This document shows positions 53,879-62,505 of a DNA stretch of 64,000 nt, piece by piece; within the stretch, counting starts at the first letter, position 1, and every line of letters starts with the position of its first letter. A model generated the notes under the pieces. It made no database searches. It saw only the letters and a list, made by a program, of their open reading frames with translations, and had not been told where the DNA came from. The position numbers and the translations under genes are program-made. The DNA is from Ponticaulis profundi (GTDB taxonomy: Bacteria; Pseudomonadota; Alphaproteobacteria; Caulobacterales; Hyphomonadaceae), in the NCBI RefSeq assembly GCF_042659465.1, contig NZ_JBHSSW010000012.1:124001-188000 (forward strand), in the 5' to 3' direction.

Positions 53879-54093
53879 TTTGTCCCCGGCATGTTTGGTT
53901 TGTAAATGGCGACAGCTCACAGTCTTTCCAGGATTGATGACAAGACCATGACGTCTTCCAAGAAGGTCCGTAATTTTCTGTCGGGACAATATGACATGGT
54001 TCAATCGTCTGGCCGTTTGCTCGTTTGACAGGCGCTTGCGCGTTACCGCATAGACCGATTTGAACCTGAAATGCTCCAGAGGAGATGTCCATC

Positions 54094-54525
54094 GTGACTG
54101 ACGTGCCAGCCCTTTCTGCCTTTCCTTTTAAGTCCTATGACAAGGTTCGATATGCTGACACGGACCGTCAGGGGCATATCAACAACGCGAATTTTTCGAC
54201 CTTTCTGGAAACAGGGCGGGTCGAGTTTCTCTATGATGGTGAAAAGGGTCTGGCCCTTGAGAATGCTTCCTTTGTGATTGCAGGCCTGCAGCTCAGTTTT
54301 GTCTCTGAAGCACACTGGCCGGGACAGATTGATATCGGCACTGCGGTGAAGAAGATCGGGAACAGTTCCGTGACCCTGTCGCAGGCGCTTTTTCAGAATG
54401 AACGCTGCGTGGCCACGGCCGAAACAGTCATCGTGCAGATGGATGAAACCACCCGGCGTTCCAAACCTTTTTCAGACCATGCGCGCGCCTTTTTCGAGAA
54501 TGCCATGCTGAATTCGGACGCTTAA
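54094..54525 (+). CDS. Hotdog-fold thioesterase (4HBT family)
   Basis: A 143-residue acyl-CoA thioesterase-like protein. The active-site strand VRYADTDRQGHINNANFSTF contains the Asp typical of the 4-hydroxybenzoyl-CoA thioesterase group. Start choice: GAGGAG lies 9 bases before a GTG at 54094 but touches the ATG at 54085, so the GTG is preferred. The substrate is unknown. Confidence 0.88.
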   Translation: MTDVPALSAFPFKSYDKVRYADTDRQGHINNANFSTFLETGRVEFLYDGEKGLALENASFVIAGLQLSFVSEAHWPGQIDIGTAVKKIGNSSVTLSQALFQNERCVATAETVIVQMDETTRRSKPFSDHARAFFENAMLNSDA

Positions 54526-54619
54526 TGCGGACCACAAAACATGGTCAGAAATGAAACGAAATGTTGAAAACTCTGAATTAGTGTCGTTCCCTTAGGCGTA
54601 GGACCTTAGGGACGACGAC

Positions 54620-56380
54620 ATGGGGTGGCTGAAACCATATGAGAGGCTTTTGCGCATTCCGAAGGATGCGCATACGGAAGATCTCATTCGATATCGCGCG
54701 ATCTGGCTCGTTGGCGTGCTCTTCATGGCGGTCCAGACGATGAACCTGTTCACCATGACATTGAATTATGGGCGATGGACATATGACCATACCATTTCGG
54801 TTGCCGCGATGGTCATTGTCGCCTCGATGGTACTGGCCTTGCGCTGGTATAAGGGATTTCACGTTTACGCCTTCGCTTTTTCGCTGCTGGTCCTGTTCGG
54901 CATTATGGCGTCCGCCCTGCCAGAGCATATGGGGATCAACTCGGCGCTTGTGCCACTGGTGATCGTTGGCCCGCTGATCAATGGTTATATTTCCGGACGG
55001 CGTGCGGCATTTATCTTCTGGTGTGTCGGCATTGTCTTTCTGAGCTTTCTCTACTGGGTGTCGATCAACCATCCACCCATTTTGGCAAACGGGACGCATC
55101 GCCTGGAAGCCAATCGCTACACCAATGCGATCTATTATCTGACCATCTCTGCATCGCTCTCAATCATGCTGACAGAGCATACATTCAGCGCCCTGAAGAA
55201 GATGCGGGAGCTGGCGGAACGGGCCACCTATGCTGAGGCCGCCAAGTCGGAATTTCTGGCCAAGATGAGTCATGAGCTTCGCACACCGCTGAATGGCGTG
55301 ATGGGGCTGACAGACGCGATGCTGCGCGGGAATCTGCCAGAACGCGAAAAGGGATTGGCGCGAACCATACGCCAGTCGGGAGATTCTCTGCTTCATATTC
55401 TGAACGATCTTCTGGATCTGTCGCGCATTGAAGCGGGCAAAATGCCAATCAATCCGCGTCCGGTGAACGCCCGGGATGTGATTGAACGGGCCATTCTGGG
55501 AACAGAAGAAGTGATCGCCAATGAGGGGCTGGCTTTCGACCTGAAAGTCTCTGAGAGCCTGTCCTGTGGCGCCCAGCTTGATGAAGTGCGGGTGCGTCAG
55601 GTGATCCATAATCTCCTTTCGAATGCCGTTAAGTTTACCGACGAAGGTGTTGTTGCGGTCCATGCTGATCGCGTGCCAGGCACTCAGACCGATGATGACG
55701 GCACGGCCCTCGATTATATTCGTATCCGGGTCCGTGATACGGGCTGCGGCATCAGCGAACATGCACGTCACCGCATTTTCGACAGCTTCGAGCAGGAAGA
55801 GCATGCAGGTCCGCAAACCATCAGTGGGACGGGCCTCGGCCTGCCGATCAGCCGTATGCTGGTTGAGCTGATGGGCGGCAGTATCGATCTCGAAAAGACC
55901 GGGCCGCATGGCAGCGTTTTTCGTGTTCTGCTTCCGCTGCATCCGGTGGAGCTGACCAAGCCCGCTGCAGGCATTGAGCGCGGCGCGTCCGTCAGTCATC
56001 CGGTGCGGGTGCTGGTCGTTGAAGACCATGACATCAATCAGCTCGTCCTGACCGAATTCCTGCGTATTCTGGGCGTCGATTTCGAAGTCGCTGAAGACGG
56101 GATTGAGTGCCTGGAATGGCTGCGGAAATCGGAATTCGACGTTATTCTGATGGACAAGAACATGCCTCGTATGAATGGCATGGAAACGACCCGGGCGATC
56201 CGGACGAGTGACATGCCGTTTCGTGATGTCCAGATCATCGCGATCACAGCGGATGCGATGGTTGGTGAGCGCGAGCGCCTGCTCGAGTGCGGTATGGACG
56301 GGTTCCTCTCCAAGCCGTTGAAGATTGAGGAACTCGCCCAGATCCTGGAAAACGTACCGGTCCGCGAGGCTGCGGCCTGA
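54620..56380 (+). CDS. Hybrid sensor histidine kinase/response regulator
   Basis: A 586-residue membrane protein. Six hydrophobic segments cover residues about 26-185. The HisKA domain has His218 in KMSHELRTPLNG, and the ATPase domain has NLLSNAVKFT, RDTGCGISEHA and GTGLGLPIS. A C-terminal receiver domain (about 460-580) carries the phosphoacceptor Asp512 in DVILMDKNMPRMNG. No extracytoplasmic sensor domain is obvious, so the membrane region may itself sense. The Hpt partner is not visible nearby. Confidence 0.93.
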   Translation: MGWLKPYERLLRIPKDAHTEDLIRYRAIWLVGVLFMAVQTMNLFTMTLNYGRWTYDHTISVAAMVIVASMVLALRWYKGFHVYAFAFSLLVLFGIMASALPEHMGINSALVPLVIVGPLINGYISGRRAAFIFWCVGIVFLSFLYWVSINHPPILANGTHRLEANRYTNAIYYLTISASLSIMLTEHTFSALKKMRELAERATYAEAAKSEFLAKMSHELRTPLNGVMGLTDAMLRGNLPEREKGLARTIRQSGDSLLHILNDLLDLSRIEAGKMPINPRPVNARDVIERAILGTEEVIANEGLAFDLKVSESLSCGAQLDEVRVRQVIHNLLSNAVKFTDEGVVAVHADRVPGTQTDDDGTALDYIRIRVRDTGCGISEHARHRIFDSFEQEEHAGPQTISGTGLGLPISRMLVELMGGSIDLEKTGPHGSVFRVLLPLHPVELTKPAAGIERGASVSHPVRVLVVEDHDINQLVLTEFLRILGVDFEVAEDGIECLEWLRKSEFDVILMDKNMPRMNGMETTRAIRTSDMPFRDVQIIAITADAMVGERERLLECGMDGFLSKPLKIEELAQILENVPVREAAA

Positions 56381-56390
56381 TCAGCTTCGC

Positions 56391-57053
56391 CTATTGCGGG
56401 CTTGCCACATACTGGCGGGCATAGCGTTCGGCCTCGTCAAAGCCATGAGACAGATTGGTCGACACCAGTGTTTCGCCAGACCCTTGCGGGACATAGACAA
56501 AGCTGCAATCGCGGGTCTTCATCACACTGATAAAGGCAGCTGAGGCGCCTTCATCGAGCATGGTGCGGCCCTTGCGGGCATCGCCCGTGCCAAACTGGCG
56601 ATTGCCGCATTCATAAGACCATTGTGTGCCCGGTTCCGGTTCGTAGAGGACAAGGCTGAGGCGCGGCTTCTGGTTTCGCGCAAATTCCACAACAGCCATG
56701 TTCGGCACCGGGATGGGCTGGCCTGCCAGCACTTCGCCAGAGAAAGGCGCAACATCGCAGGAGGCAATCGCGCTCTGACCGCCGCCAGCATGCAGATAGA
56801 AGCAATTGACCATCCAGTTGCCCATGGTGACCCAATGGGTGCGGCTGGTCCGGCCATTCTGCCCACCGGTCACGTCACGATGGGTTTGCATATCCAGAGG
56901 CAGCGGCGCGCTCGGCGCACCAAAATCGCCGGAATTGACCCGCTTGATCCGACCAAATTCCTCCGCCTGTTCACTGCATCCGGGCAGGAGGAGGGCGAAC
57001 ATTGCCGCGGCAATGAGAGGTTTTCCGAGTTTGACCAGACGTGTGCGTGTCAC
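56391..57053 (-). CDS. Lipoprotein of unknown function
   Basis: A 220-residue protein with a signal ending in LPGC (Cys26). The mature part has Cys in VNCFYL, ASCDVA, YECGNR and RDCSFVYV and short Trp-containing strands (HWVTMGNWMVNC, GTQWSYECG). A remote likeness to the invasion-associated IalB family is possible but weak. It is convergent with the hybrid kinase, 10 bases apart. Confidence 0.65.
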   Translation of the reverse strand: MTRTRLVKLGKPLIAAAMFALLLPGCSEQAEEFGRIKRVNSGDFGAPSAPLPLDMQTHRDVTGGQNGRTSRTHWVTMGNWMVNCFYLHAGGGQSAIASCDVAPFSGEVLAGQPIPVPNMAVVEFARNQKPRLSLVLYEPEPGTQWSYECGNRQFGTGDARKGRTMLDEGASAAFISVMKTRDCSFVYVPQGSGETLVSTNLSHGFDEAERYARQYVASPQ

Positions 57054-57152
57054 TTGTTTTGTCCCAAATTCAGCCCTGAGTTTACCATGACAGGCTTGAT
57101 CGTGGGAAAACGAGCCCTTGGGAATTTGTGTGAAATTCGCAGGCTTTTCGTC

Positions 57153-57638
57153 TTAGTCCTCAGGAGGCGGAGCCCCCGGTGTCATCGTGCTGACCGGCGC
57201 ATCCGAGCGGATCAGCCAGGTACCATCCACCAGAACCCAGTGCACCAGATAATGTCCCTCATCGTAAAATGCGGGAATGGGAGAGGTGTCACCCTCCGGG
57301 GTGAAGGTCAGCTTGAAGGCGCCGCGTTCAACAGCGGAGGGGCCGCAAACCGAAAGCTCGATAGTCTCAAGCTCGAACTGTGTGTCACCCAGAGCCGTCA
57401 ACGGGCCGAAATAGGCACGAATGGCATCATGGCCCTCATTGAGCGGGCTGTTCGGCGGCATGGACCAGGCATCTTCGGTAAAGAGGCTGACATAGGTGTC
57501 GATATCGCCGGCTGCGAGGGCAGACATGGCGGTTTCATTGGCGGCTTCGATTGCAGTTTCAGCAGCCGCGAGATCGGTCTCTGCGCCGCAGCCTGCCAGA
57601 ACGGAACTCATGAGTAAGGCGGATAATACGGACATCAT
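57153..57638 (-). CDS. Lipoprotein with an NTF2-like/SnoaL-like domain
   Basis: A 161-residue protein. The signal ends in LAGC (Cys17), and the rest fits the NTF2-like fold found in YybH/DUF4440 proteins: an ANETAMSALAAGDIDTYVSL helix, then AWSMPPNSPLNEGHDAIRAYF and a strand ending VHWVLVDGTWLI. Catalysis is not assured; the fold serves small-molecule binding or stress roles. Confidence 0.78.
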   Translation of the reverse strand: MMSVLSALLMSSVLAGCGAETDLAAAETAIEAANETAMSALAAGDIDTYVSLFTEDAWSMPPNSPLNEGHDAIRAYFGPLTALGDTQFELETIELSVCGPSAVERGAFKLTFTPEGDTSPIPAFYDEGHYLVHWVLVDGTWLIRSDAPVSTMTPGAPPPED

Positions 57639-57789
57639 GCGTCTCCCTTAATGCCCCGCGCGTGACGTGTGTCATTGTTCAGTATGTCATGAAGTATGTT
57701 CTGGTTGAAGTGATTTCTGTTTCGCGTTCACACCCGCCCCCCGATTGGGGCGGGCACGGTCTGTCTGTTACGGGGCGTGGATCGCCCGC

Positions 57790-58473
57790 CTAGCTTTCCT
57801 CGACAATCTTGAGCGCGGCTTCGGCGTCTTCATTGCCCGCGTCAGCACTTTTCTCGAACCATTTTCTGGCCGTCTTCACGCTGGCTTCCATGCCGCCAAG
57901 CCCCTGATAAGCGTAGACACCCATATTATACATGGCGAGATTGCTGCCCGCATTGGCGGCTTTTTCAAACCAGTCCCGCGCGGTTTCAAGATCCTTGTCG
58001 CGGCCCATGCCCTGATCGTACATCATGCCGACATTGAACAAGGCGTTCGGATGGCCCTGTTCGCCCGCTGCCTTGAAATAGCTGTAAGCCTCGTCATAGG
58101 CCTGATCGGTGCCGAGACCATCGCGGTAGATGACGCCCAGATTGAATTGGGAATCCATATGTCCCTGTGCGGCGGCTTTCTCATACCATTGCGCGGCTTT
58201 GGCATAGTCCTGCTCAACGCCGGTGCCGAAATAATAATGGCGGCCCATCATGTATTGCGCGTTGGAGCTACCTGCTTCGGCGACGGGTTTGAATTTGCTG
58301 AGTGAGGTCTCGTAGTTCTCATCCTGATAGGCTTCGACGGCGGCTTTATAGCTGTCCTGAAGCGCATCCACGAGTTCGGTTTTGTCATCCTGTGCCAGGG
58401 CAGGCGCGGCCGCGCCGAGGGCTACAAGGCTGAGGCTGGCGGCGAGGCCGGTGGTCCATTTCAAAACTGACAT
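57790..58473 (-). CDS. Exported Sel1-repeat protein
   Basis: A 227-residue protein with a signal peptide cleaved near ALAQDD. At least four Sel1-like repeats are visible, for example YMMGRHYYFGTGVEQDYAKA, FNLGVIYRDGLGTDQAYDEA, FNVGMMYDQGMGRDKDLETA and YNMGVYAYQGLGGMEASVKT. They form a solenoid for protein contacts in the periplasm. AAAGGGAG precedes the ATG at 58473. Confidence 0.87.
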   Translation of the reverse strand: MSVLKWTTGLAASLSLVALGAAAPALAQDDKTELVDALQDSYKAAVEAYQDENYETSLSKFKPVAEAGSSNAQYMMGRHYYFGTGVEQDYAKAAQWYEKAAAQGHMDSQFNLGVIYRDGLGTDQAYDEAYSYFKAAGEQGHPNALFNVGMMYDQGMGRDKDLETARDWFEKAANAGSNLAMYNMGVYAYQGLGGMEASVKTARKWFEKSADAGNEDAEAALKIVEES

Positions 58474-58576
58474 GTGATCTCCCTTTCGCTGTTTTGCCTG
58501 CCTCCAGCCTAACAAGGCAGGCGCGGCGCGTAAAACCGGGGCGATCATTGCGGGCGAAAGGCGTGCGCCAGCGCCG

Positions 58577-59428
58577 CTATCCGCAGCGCTCTTCAAAGAG
58601 CTCTGCGGCGCGGATAGCGACATCATGCAGGGCGGTCAGATCGTCTGCCTCATCGGGCAGGGTATCTGACAGCCATTTGTCCGGCGGGAGGGGGATTTTC
58701 AACGGCAGAAAGCGGGGCAGGGGCGGGCCGCCACCCTTTAAATGCGGCGGCTGAGGCAGCGTGCAGGGCTCGGTCAAAGCCGCTTTTGCCCGCTCAAGGC
58801 GGGCCGCTTCAAACCGGCCAAGCCAATAGCGCGCATAGCGCCGGGCGCGTGCCTCCATGCTCTCATGAAGATCGGCCAGACGCAGGAGGCGGTCGATCAG
58901 ACGCTCGCAGGCGAGCTCATCATCATGGCGCGGCCGTCTCTGATACCCTTCAGACACGCGGTGCTGCGCAAGCGCCTGGTCCAGGCTGTGGTCGCAGGTC
59001 TCCTCGTCAGGCGCATCCGATGGTGTCTCATCCGCCATGCTGATCCGAAAGGCAGGCAATCGGGTCGGATAAAGCGGCAGGCCGCGCACGGCAAAGAGCG
59101 GGTGGATATCAGGCTGCGGCAGGTGAAGCCGCAAACCGGGTTCAGGCGGGCAAACGGCCTTTCCGGCGGTGACCTGACCATCGCGCATCAGCCGGAAGGC
59201 GAGCCAGATGATCATGCAGCGGATCATGTGTTCGACGCGCTCCACCATGACGGTGAGGCGCTGGACATCATAGCGAAACAGCCGGCAGGGGATGTCCTTA
59301 TAGGTTTCAGGCGCATCGCCCCCAATCGCCCATTGATGGGGAAACCGCTCCGCCCGGAAAATGTGACGGTTCACACGGGCTTGATAGTCCGGGAACTCAT
59401 CCTGAGGGTGGGCGGGCGCGTCTTGCAT
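58577..59428 (-). CDS. Conserved hypothetical protein, 283 residues
   Basis: A soluble protein rich in Arg and Pro. The centre has an amphipathic helix of the pattern RVEHMIRCMIIWLAFRLMRDGQ, then RARRYARYWLGRFEAARLERAKAALTEP-type helices (Arg/Ala/Leu). No signal or recognised domain. It ends in a low-complexity Pro-rich stretch before the last helix. It lies just upstream of the repeat-rich region on the minus strand. Confidence 0.6.
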   Translation of the reverse strand: MQDAPAHPQDEFPDYQARVNRHIFRAERFPHQWAIGGDAPETYKDIPCRLFRYDVQRLTVMVERVEHMIRCMIIWLAFRLMRDGQVTAGKAVCPPEPGLRLHLPQPDIHPLFAVRGLPLYPTRLPAFRISMADETPSDAPDEETCDHSLDQALAQHRVSEGYQRRPRHDDELACERLIDRLLRLADLHESMEARARRYARYWLGRFEAARLERAKAALTEPCTLPQPPHLKGGGPPLPRFLPLKIPLPPDKWLSDTLPDEADDLTALHDVAIRAAELFEERCG

Positions 59429-59502
59429 GGAGGTATTATCCGGTCAGACGCGTGGGGTGGGATTGATTCTTTGTTTTGTTTTTTTTGTTTTGCTCTCGCG
59501 AC

Positions 59503-59577
59503 NNNNNNNNNNNNNNNNNNNNNNNNNNNNNNNNNNNNNNNNNNNNNNNNNNNNNNNNNNNNNNNNNNNNNNNNNNN
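59503..59577. other. 75-base run of N (assembly gap)
   Basis: Unresolved bases within the repeat region. The flanks, GCTCTCGCGAC before and TGCGTCGCATAGAGCG after, occur together again at about 60019-60052, separated there by only 5 bases, so a repeat copy with an unresolved insert is likely. Confidence 0.98.
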
Positions 59578-60018
59578 TGCGTCGCATAGAGCGCGCTCAG
59601 GGCTGTCGCGCAAAACGAACATGCGCCCTGTTCCGGTTTATGGATTGAGGGAAACCAACCCACCCCGCAGATACCTGCGCAGGCAGGTATCCATGACATT
59701 GAAGGTTCAGCGGGGGTGTTTCCGGCGCTCAGGCATGGATCCCAGATCAAGTCTGGGATCGGCGGTTGAGAGGGTGAACTTGAAAAATGTAGGGCGGTGT
59801 TGAGCGTGAGACGCGATACCCGCCGTGAGGAGAGGCGTTATGCTGGCGGGATTGGCATCCCGCCCTACTGTTTGCTCGGTGCTGTTGTTTCGCCTTTGGC
59901 TCAACGCACCTGCGCCTGCACGGTCGTTTGTGGGGTGCCTCACGCAGGGGAAGTTTTTTACGTTTGCTTCCGTTTGCGTTCCGCAAACATGAAGCGGGCT
60001 CAAGGCTGCTTTTGTTTG

Positions 60019-60062
60019 CTCTCGCGACGCTGGTGCGTCGCATAGAGCGGACTCAGGGCTGT
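60019..60062. repeat. Second copy of the sequence flanking the N gap
   Basis: GCTCTCGCGAC then, 5 bases on, TGCGTCGCATAGAGCG and CTCAGGGCTGT. The same two halves border the 75-base N run at 59503, so this is the intact repeat unit. Confidence 0.8.
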
Positions 60063-60299
60063 TCTGGTGCACTGCGCCGGGATGCTCCCGGCTTCGTGAC
60101 ACCCTACAATTCACCTCACGATGTCATCCCGGAATGGCCGCAGGGCATATACGGGATCCAGGGCATTTCGAGCTGGTTCCCGGAGACAGGCTCTGGGAAA
60201 GCTCAGAAATTGAAAGCCGCTGTGGGATATGAAACGTGACCCGGCAGGCAAAACCTGCTTTAAGCCCTCGCAAACACCTTAAAGCTTAAAAGCCCCATC

Positions 60300-61688
60300 A
60301 TGACACTTCGCATTTATGACACCATGGCGCGTGAAAAGCGCGTTTTCGAGCCGCAAGATCCATCCCGCATCACGCTCTATGTGTGCGGTCCGACGGTGTA
60401 TAACTATGCCCATATCGGCAATGCGCGCCCGCCTGTGGTGTTTGATGTGCTGCGTCGCCTGTTGAAAGACATGTATGGCCGCGATGCGGTGGTCTTTGCG
60501 CGCAACTTCACGGATGTCGATGACAAGATCATCAAGGCGCATCAGGAAACCGGTGAGCCGATTGCGGCCATCACGAAGAAATATGCCGATATCTATCTGG
60601 AAGACATGAGCGCGCTGAATGTGCTGGCGCCGGACCTCTCGCCGCGCGCGACGGATCATATCTCCGACATGATTGCCATTGGCGAACAGCTCAAGCGCAA
60701 GGGCTATGCCTATGTGACGAAGGATGGCCTGTATTTCCAGGTCGATCAGATGAGCGATTATGGCAAGCTGTCCGGGCGCAGGCAGGAAGACAATGAAGCC
60801 GGTGCGCGGATCGCTGTCGATGAAGGCAAGCGCAATCCGGCTGACTTTGCGATCTGGAAATTTGCCAAGGAAGGCGAACCGGAAGACGCGATCTGGGACA
60901 GCCCATGGGGACGCGGTCGTCCGGGCTGGCATATCGAATGCTCGGCCATGATCAAGGCGCTGATGGGCGACACGATCGACATTCATGGCGGCGGCATCGA
61001 CCTGCAGTTTCCTCACCATGAGAATGAAATCGCGCAGAGCGAATGCGCCCATGGCGAGACGCTGGCCAATTACTGGATGCATAACGGCTTTCTCGACATG
61101 GAAGGCGAGAAAATGTCGAAATCGCTGGGCAATGTGAAGCTGGTGCATGACCTGACAAAGGAATGGCCGGGCGAAGTGCTGCGTTATGCGCTCTTGTCCG
61201 GGCATTACCGCGCGCCGCTCGACTGGACGCGCAGCCTGCTGGAGCAATCCAAGACGACGCTCGACCGGATTTATGGCGCGTATCGCCGGGTCTGGGGCGA
61301 TGGTCATCCGCTGGCGGACAATCGCCACGGCGTGCGCGACAAGCTGATGGATGATCTGAACACGCCGCTGGCGCTGGCCGAGCTGAACGCGCTGGCCGGG
61401 GAAGCAAACCGCGCAGCCGATGAACAGAATGAAAGTGCGATGGAAATCGTGCGGAACATGATGTTCGACGCAGGTCAGGTGCTGGGGCTGCTCTCCAAGA
61501 CACCGGCCGAGTGGGAACAGGGCGGCGATGGCGATGACAAGGCACGCATTGACGGGCTGGTTCAGGCGCGTCTCGATGCGCGCAAGAACAAGGACTGGGC
61601 CGAAGCCGACCGCATTCGCGATCAGCTGAAAGCTGAAGGCATTGAGATCATGGACGGCGCCGGTGGTTCAACCTGGCGCCGGGTGTGA
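60300..61688 (+). CDS. cysS: Cysteinyl-tRNA synthetase
   Basis: A 462-residue class I aminoacyl-tRNA synthetase. The HIGH-type motif is YNYAHIGNARP, the zinc ligands lie in VCGPT, HIECSAM and FPHHENE, and the KMSKS loop is GEKMSKSLGN. The C-terminal anticodon-binding part is complete (EADRIRDQLKAEGIEIMDG). It lies directly after the repeat region. Confidence 0.97.
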   Translation: MTLRIYDTMAREKRVFEPQDPSRITLYVCGPTVYNYAHIGNARPPVVFDVLRRLLKDMYGRDAVVFARNFTDVDDKIIKAHQETGEPIAAITKKYADIYLEDMSALNVLAPDLSPRATDHISDMIAIGEQLKRKGYAYVTKDGLYFQVDQMSDYGKLSGRRQEDNEAGARIAVDEGKRNPADFAIWKFAKEGEPEDAIWDSPWGRGRPGWHIECSAMIKALMGDTIDIHGGGIDLQFPHHENEIAQSECAHGETLANYWMHNGFLDMEGEKMSKSLGNVKLVHDLTKEWPGEVLRYALLSGHYRAPLDWTRSLLEQSKTTLDRIYGAYRRVWGDGHPLADNRHGVRDKLMDDLNTPLALAELNALAGEANRAADEQNESAMEIVRNMMFDAGQVLGLLSKTPAEWEQGGDGDDKARIDGLVQARLDARKNKDWAEADRIRDQLKAEGIEIMDGAGGSTWRRV

Positions 61689-61692
61689 TCGC

Positions 61693-61863
61693 CTAGCGCG
61701 TCGTCTGCAAAAGCAGGTAAGAGAACAGCGAAATACTGCCGACGCCGCCTGCAAAGGTGACAAGGGTGATCATGAATTCGCGCAGTGCATTTTCCGCATG
61801 CGGACGTGATTGGATGGACGGGGTGCGTGTGCCCGATACATCGGACATGCTGATATCGCTCAT
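61693..61863 (-). CDS. Small membrane protein, 56 residues
   Basis: A short gene with an excellent ribosome site (GGGGAGGA 6 bases before the ATG). An N-terminal polar half (MSDISMSDVSGTRTP) is followed by one membrane helix, about residues 29-53 (EFMITLVTFAGGVGSISLFS). Its stop is 4 bases past the cysS stop on the opposite strand. The family was not recognised. Confidence 0.7.
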   Translation of the reverse strand: MSDISMSDVSGTRTPSIQSRPHAENALREFMITLVTFAGGVGSISLFSYLLLQTTR

Positions 61864-61971
61864 GTTTTCCTCCCCAGGATTTTCCTGGTTATATATATTT
61901 TGCTTGAGGCTAGCATATTTCAGAAGATTCTCAAGCTGCTTGATTAGCGCGCGAAAAGGGGGCGGGTTGCC

Positions 61972-62505
61972 ATGAAAAGTTTCAGACAGGTGATGACGGT
62001 TCTGATGGGGATGGTCTGGCTGGCGGCGTGTATGGTGCCGGCCTCGCAGGCTGAACCTGCGCTGACGGTGTATCTGGTGCGCCATGCCGAGAAGCTGACG
62101 GGGGATGATCCGGGACTGACAGAGGCGGGCGCGGCGCGGGCGGAGCGCATTGCCGATATCTTCGAGGACGTTGCGCTGAGCGGGGTCTATTCGACCGATA
62201 CGAAACGCACGCGGGCAACGGCTGCGCCAAGCGCAGAGCAGGCCGGGCTGGAGATCCAGATCTATGATGCCGGGGATATGGCGCCGTTCGCCGAAACGCT
62301 GAAAGCGCAGTCCGGTGTGGTGCTGGTGGTGGGTCATTCCAACACCATTCCCACGCTGGCGGGTCTGCTGACGGGGCGCGATGAGGGCGGCGATCTCGAT
62401 GAAAGCCAGTATGACGTGCTCTATCGCATCGCCTTTAACCGGGCTGGTGAGCCGGTGAGCTTTCTGATGAGCTATGACACGCTGGAAGCGTCACTCGCGG
62501 ACTAG
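61972..62505 (+). CDS. Exported histidine phosphatase superfamily protein
   Basis: A 177-residue phosphoglycerate-mutase-like protein. A signal sequence ends near LAACM, so Cys20 may be lipidated. The catalytic RHG-type motif is YLVRHAEKL and the second His lies in VVVGHSNTIPTL. Arg of TDTKRTRATAAP completes the pocket. The substrate is unknown. Its TAG overlaps the stop of the convergent GGDEF-EAL gene (CTAG). Confidence 0.88.
   Translation: MKSFRQVMTVLMGMVWLAACMVPASQAEPALTVYLVRHAEKLTGDDPGLTEAGAARAERIADIFEDVALSGVYSTDTKRTRATAAPSAEQAGLEIQIYDAGDMAPFAETLKAQSGVVLVVGHSNTIPTLAGLLTGRDEGGDLDESQYDVLYRIAFNRAGEPVSFLMSYDTLEASLAD

Larger units (their letters stand above)
59429..60299. other. Repeat-rich intergenic region with an assembly gap
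   Basis: No gene is supported. Several inverted repeats are present: GATACCTGC/GCAGGTATC at 59670-59691, GATCCCAGA/TCTGGGATC at 59738-59760, GGCGGGAT/ATCCCGCC at 59845-59864, and an ATCCCG...CGGGAT unit near 60123-60154. A segment with GTAGGGCGG and CCGCCCTAC ends (about 59789-59868) surrounds the third. These look like REP-type elements. Confidence 0.7.

Noticed and set aside
56622..57617. Plus-strand open frame of 331 codons opposite two lipoprotein genes
   Set aside because: It spans two convincing minus-strand genes and the gap between them; no domain seen.
58742..59803. Plus-strand open frame running across the N gap
   Set aside because: It passes through unresolved bases and lies opposite the 283-residue gene; composition is unlike a protein.
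60279..61328. Minus-strand open frame of 349 codons opposite cysS
   Set aside because: A shadow of cysS, with no recognisable protein features.
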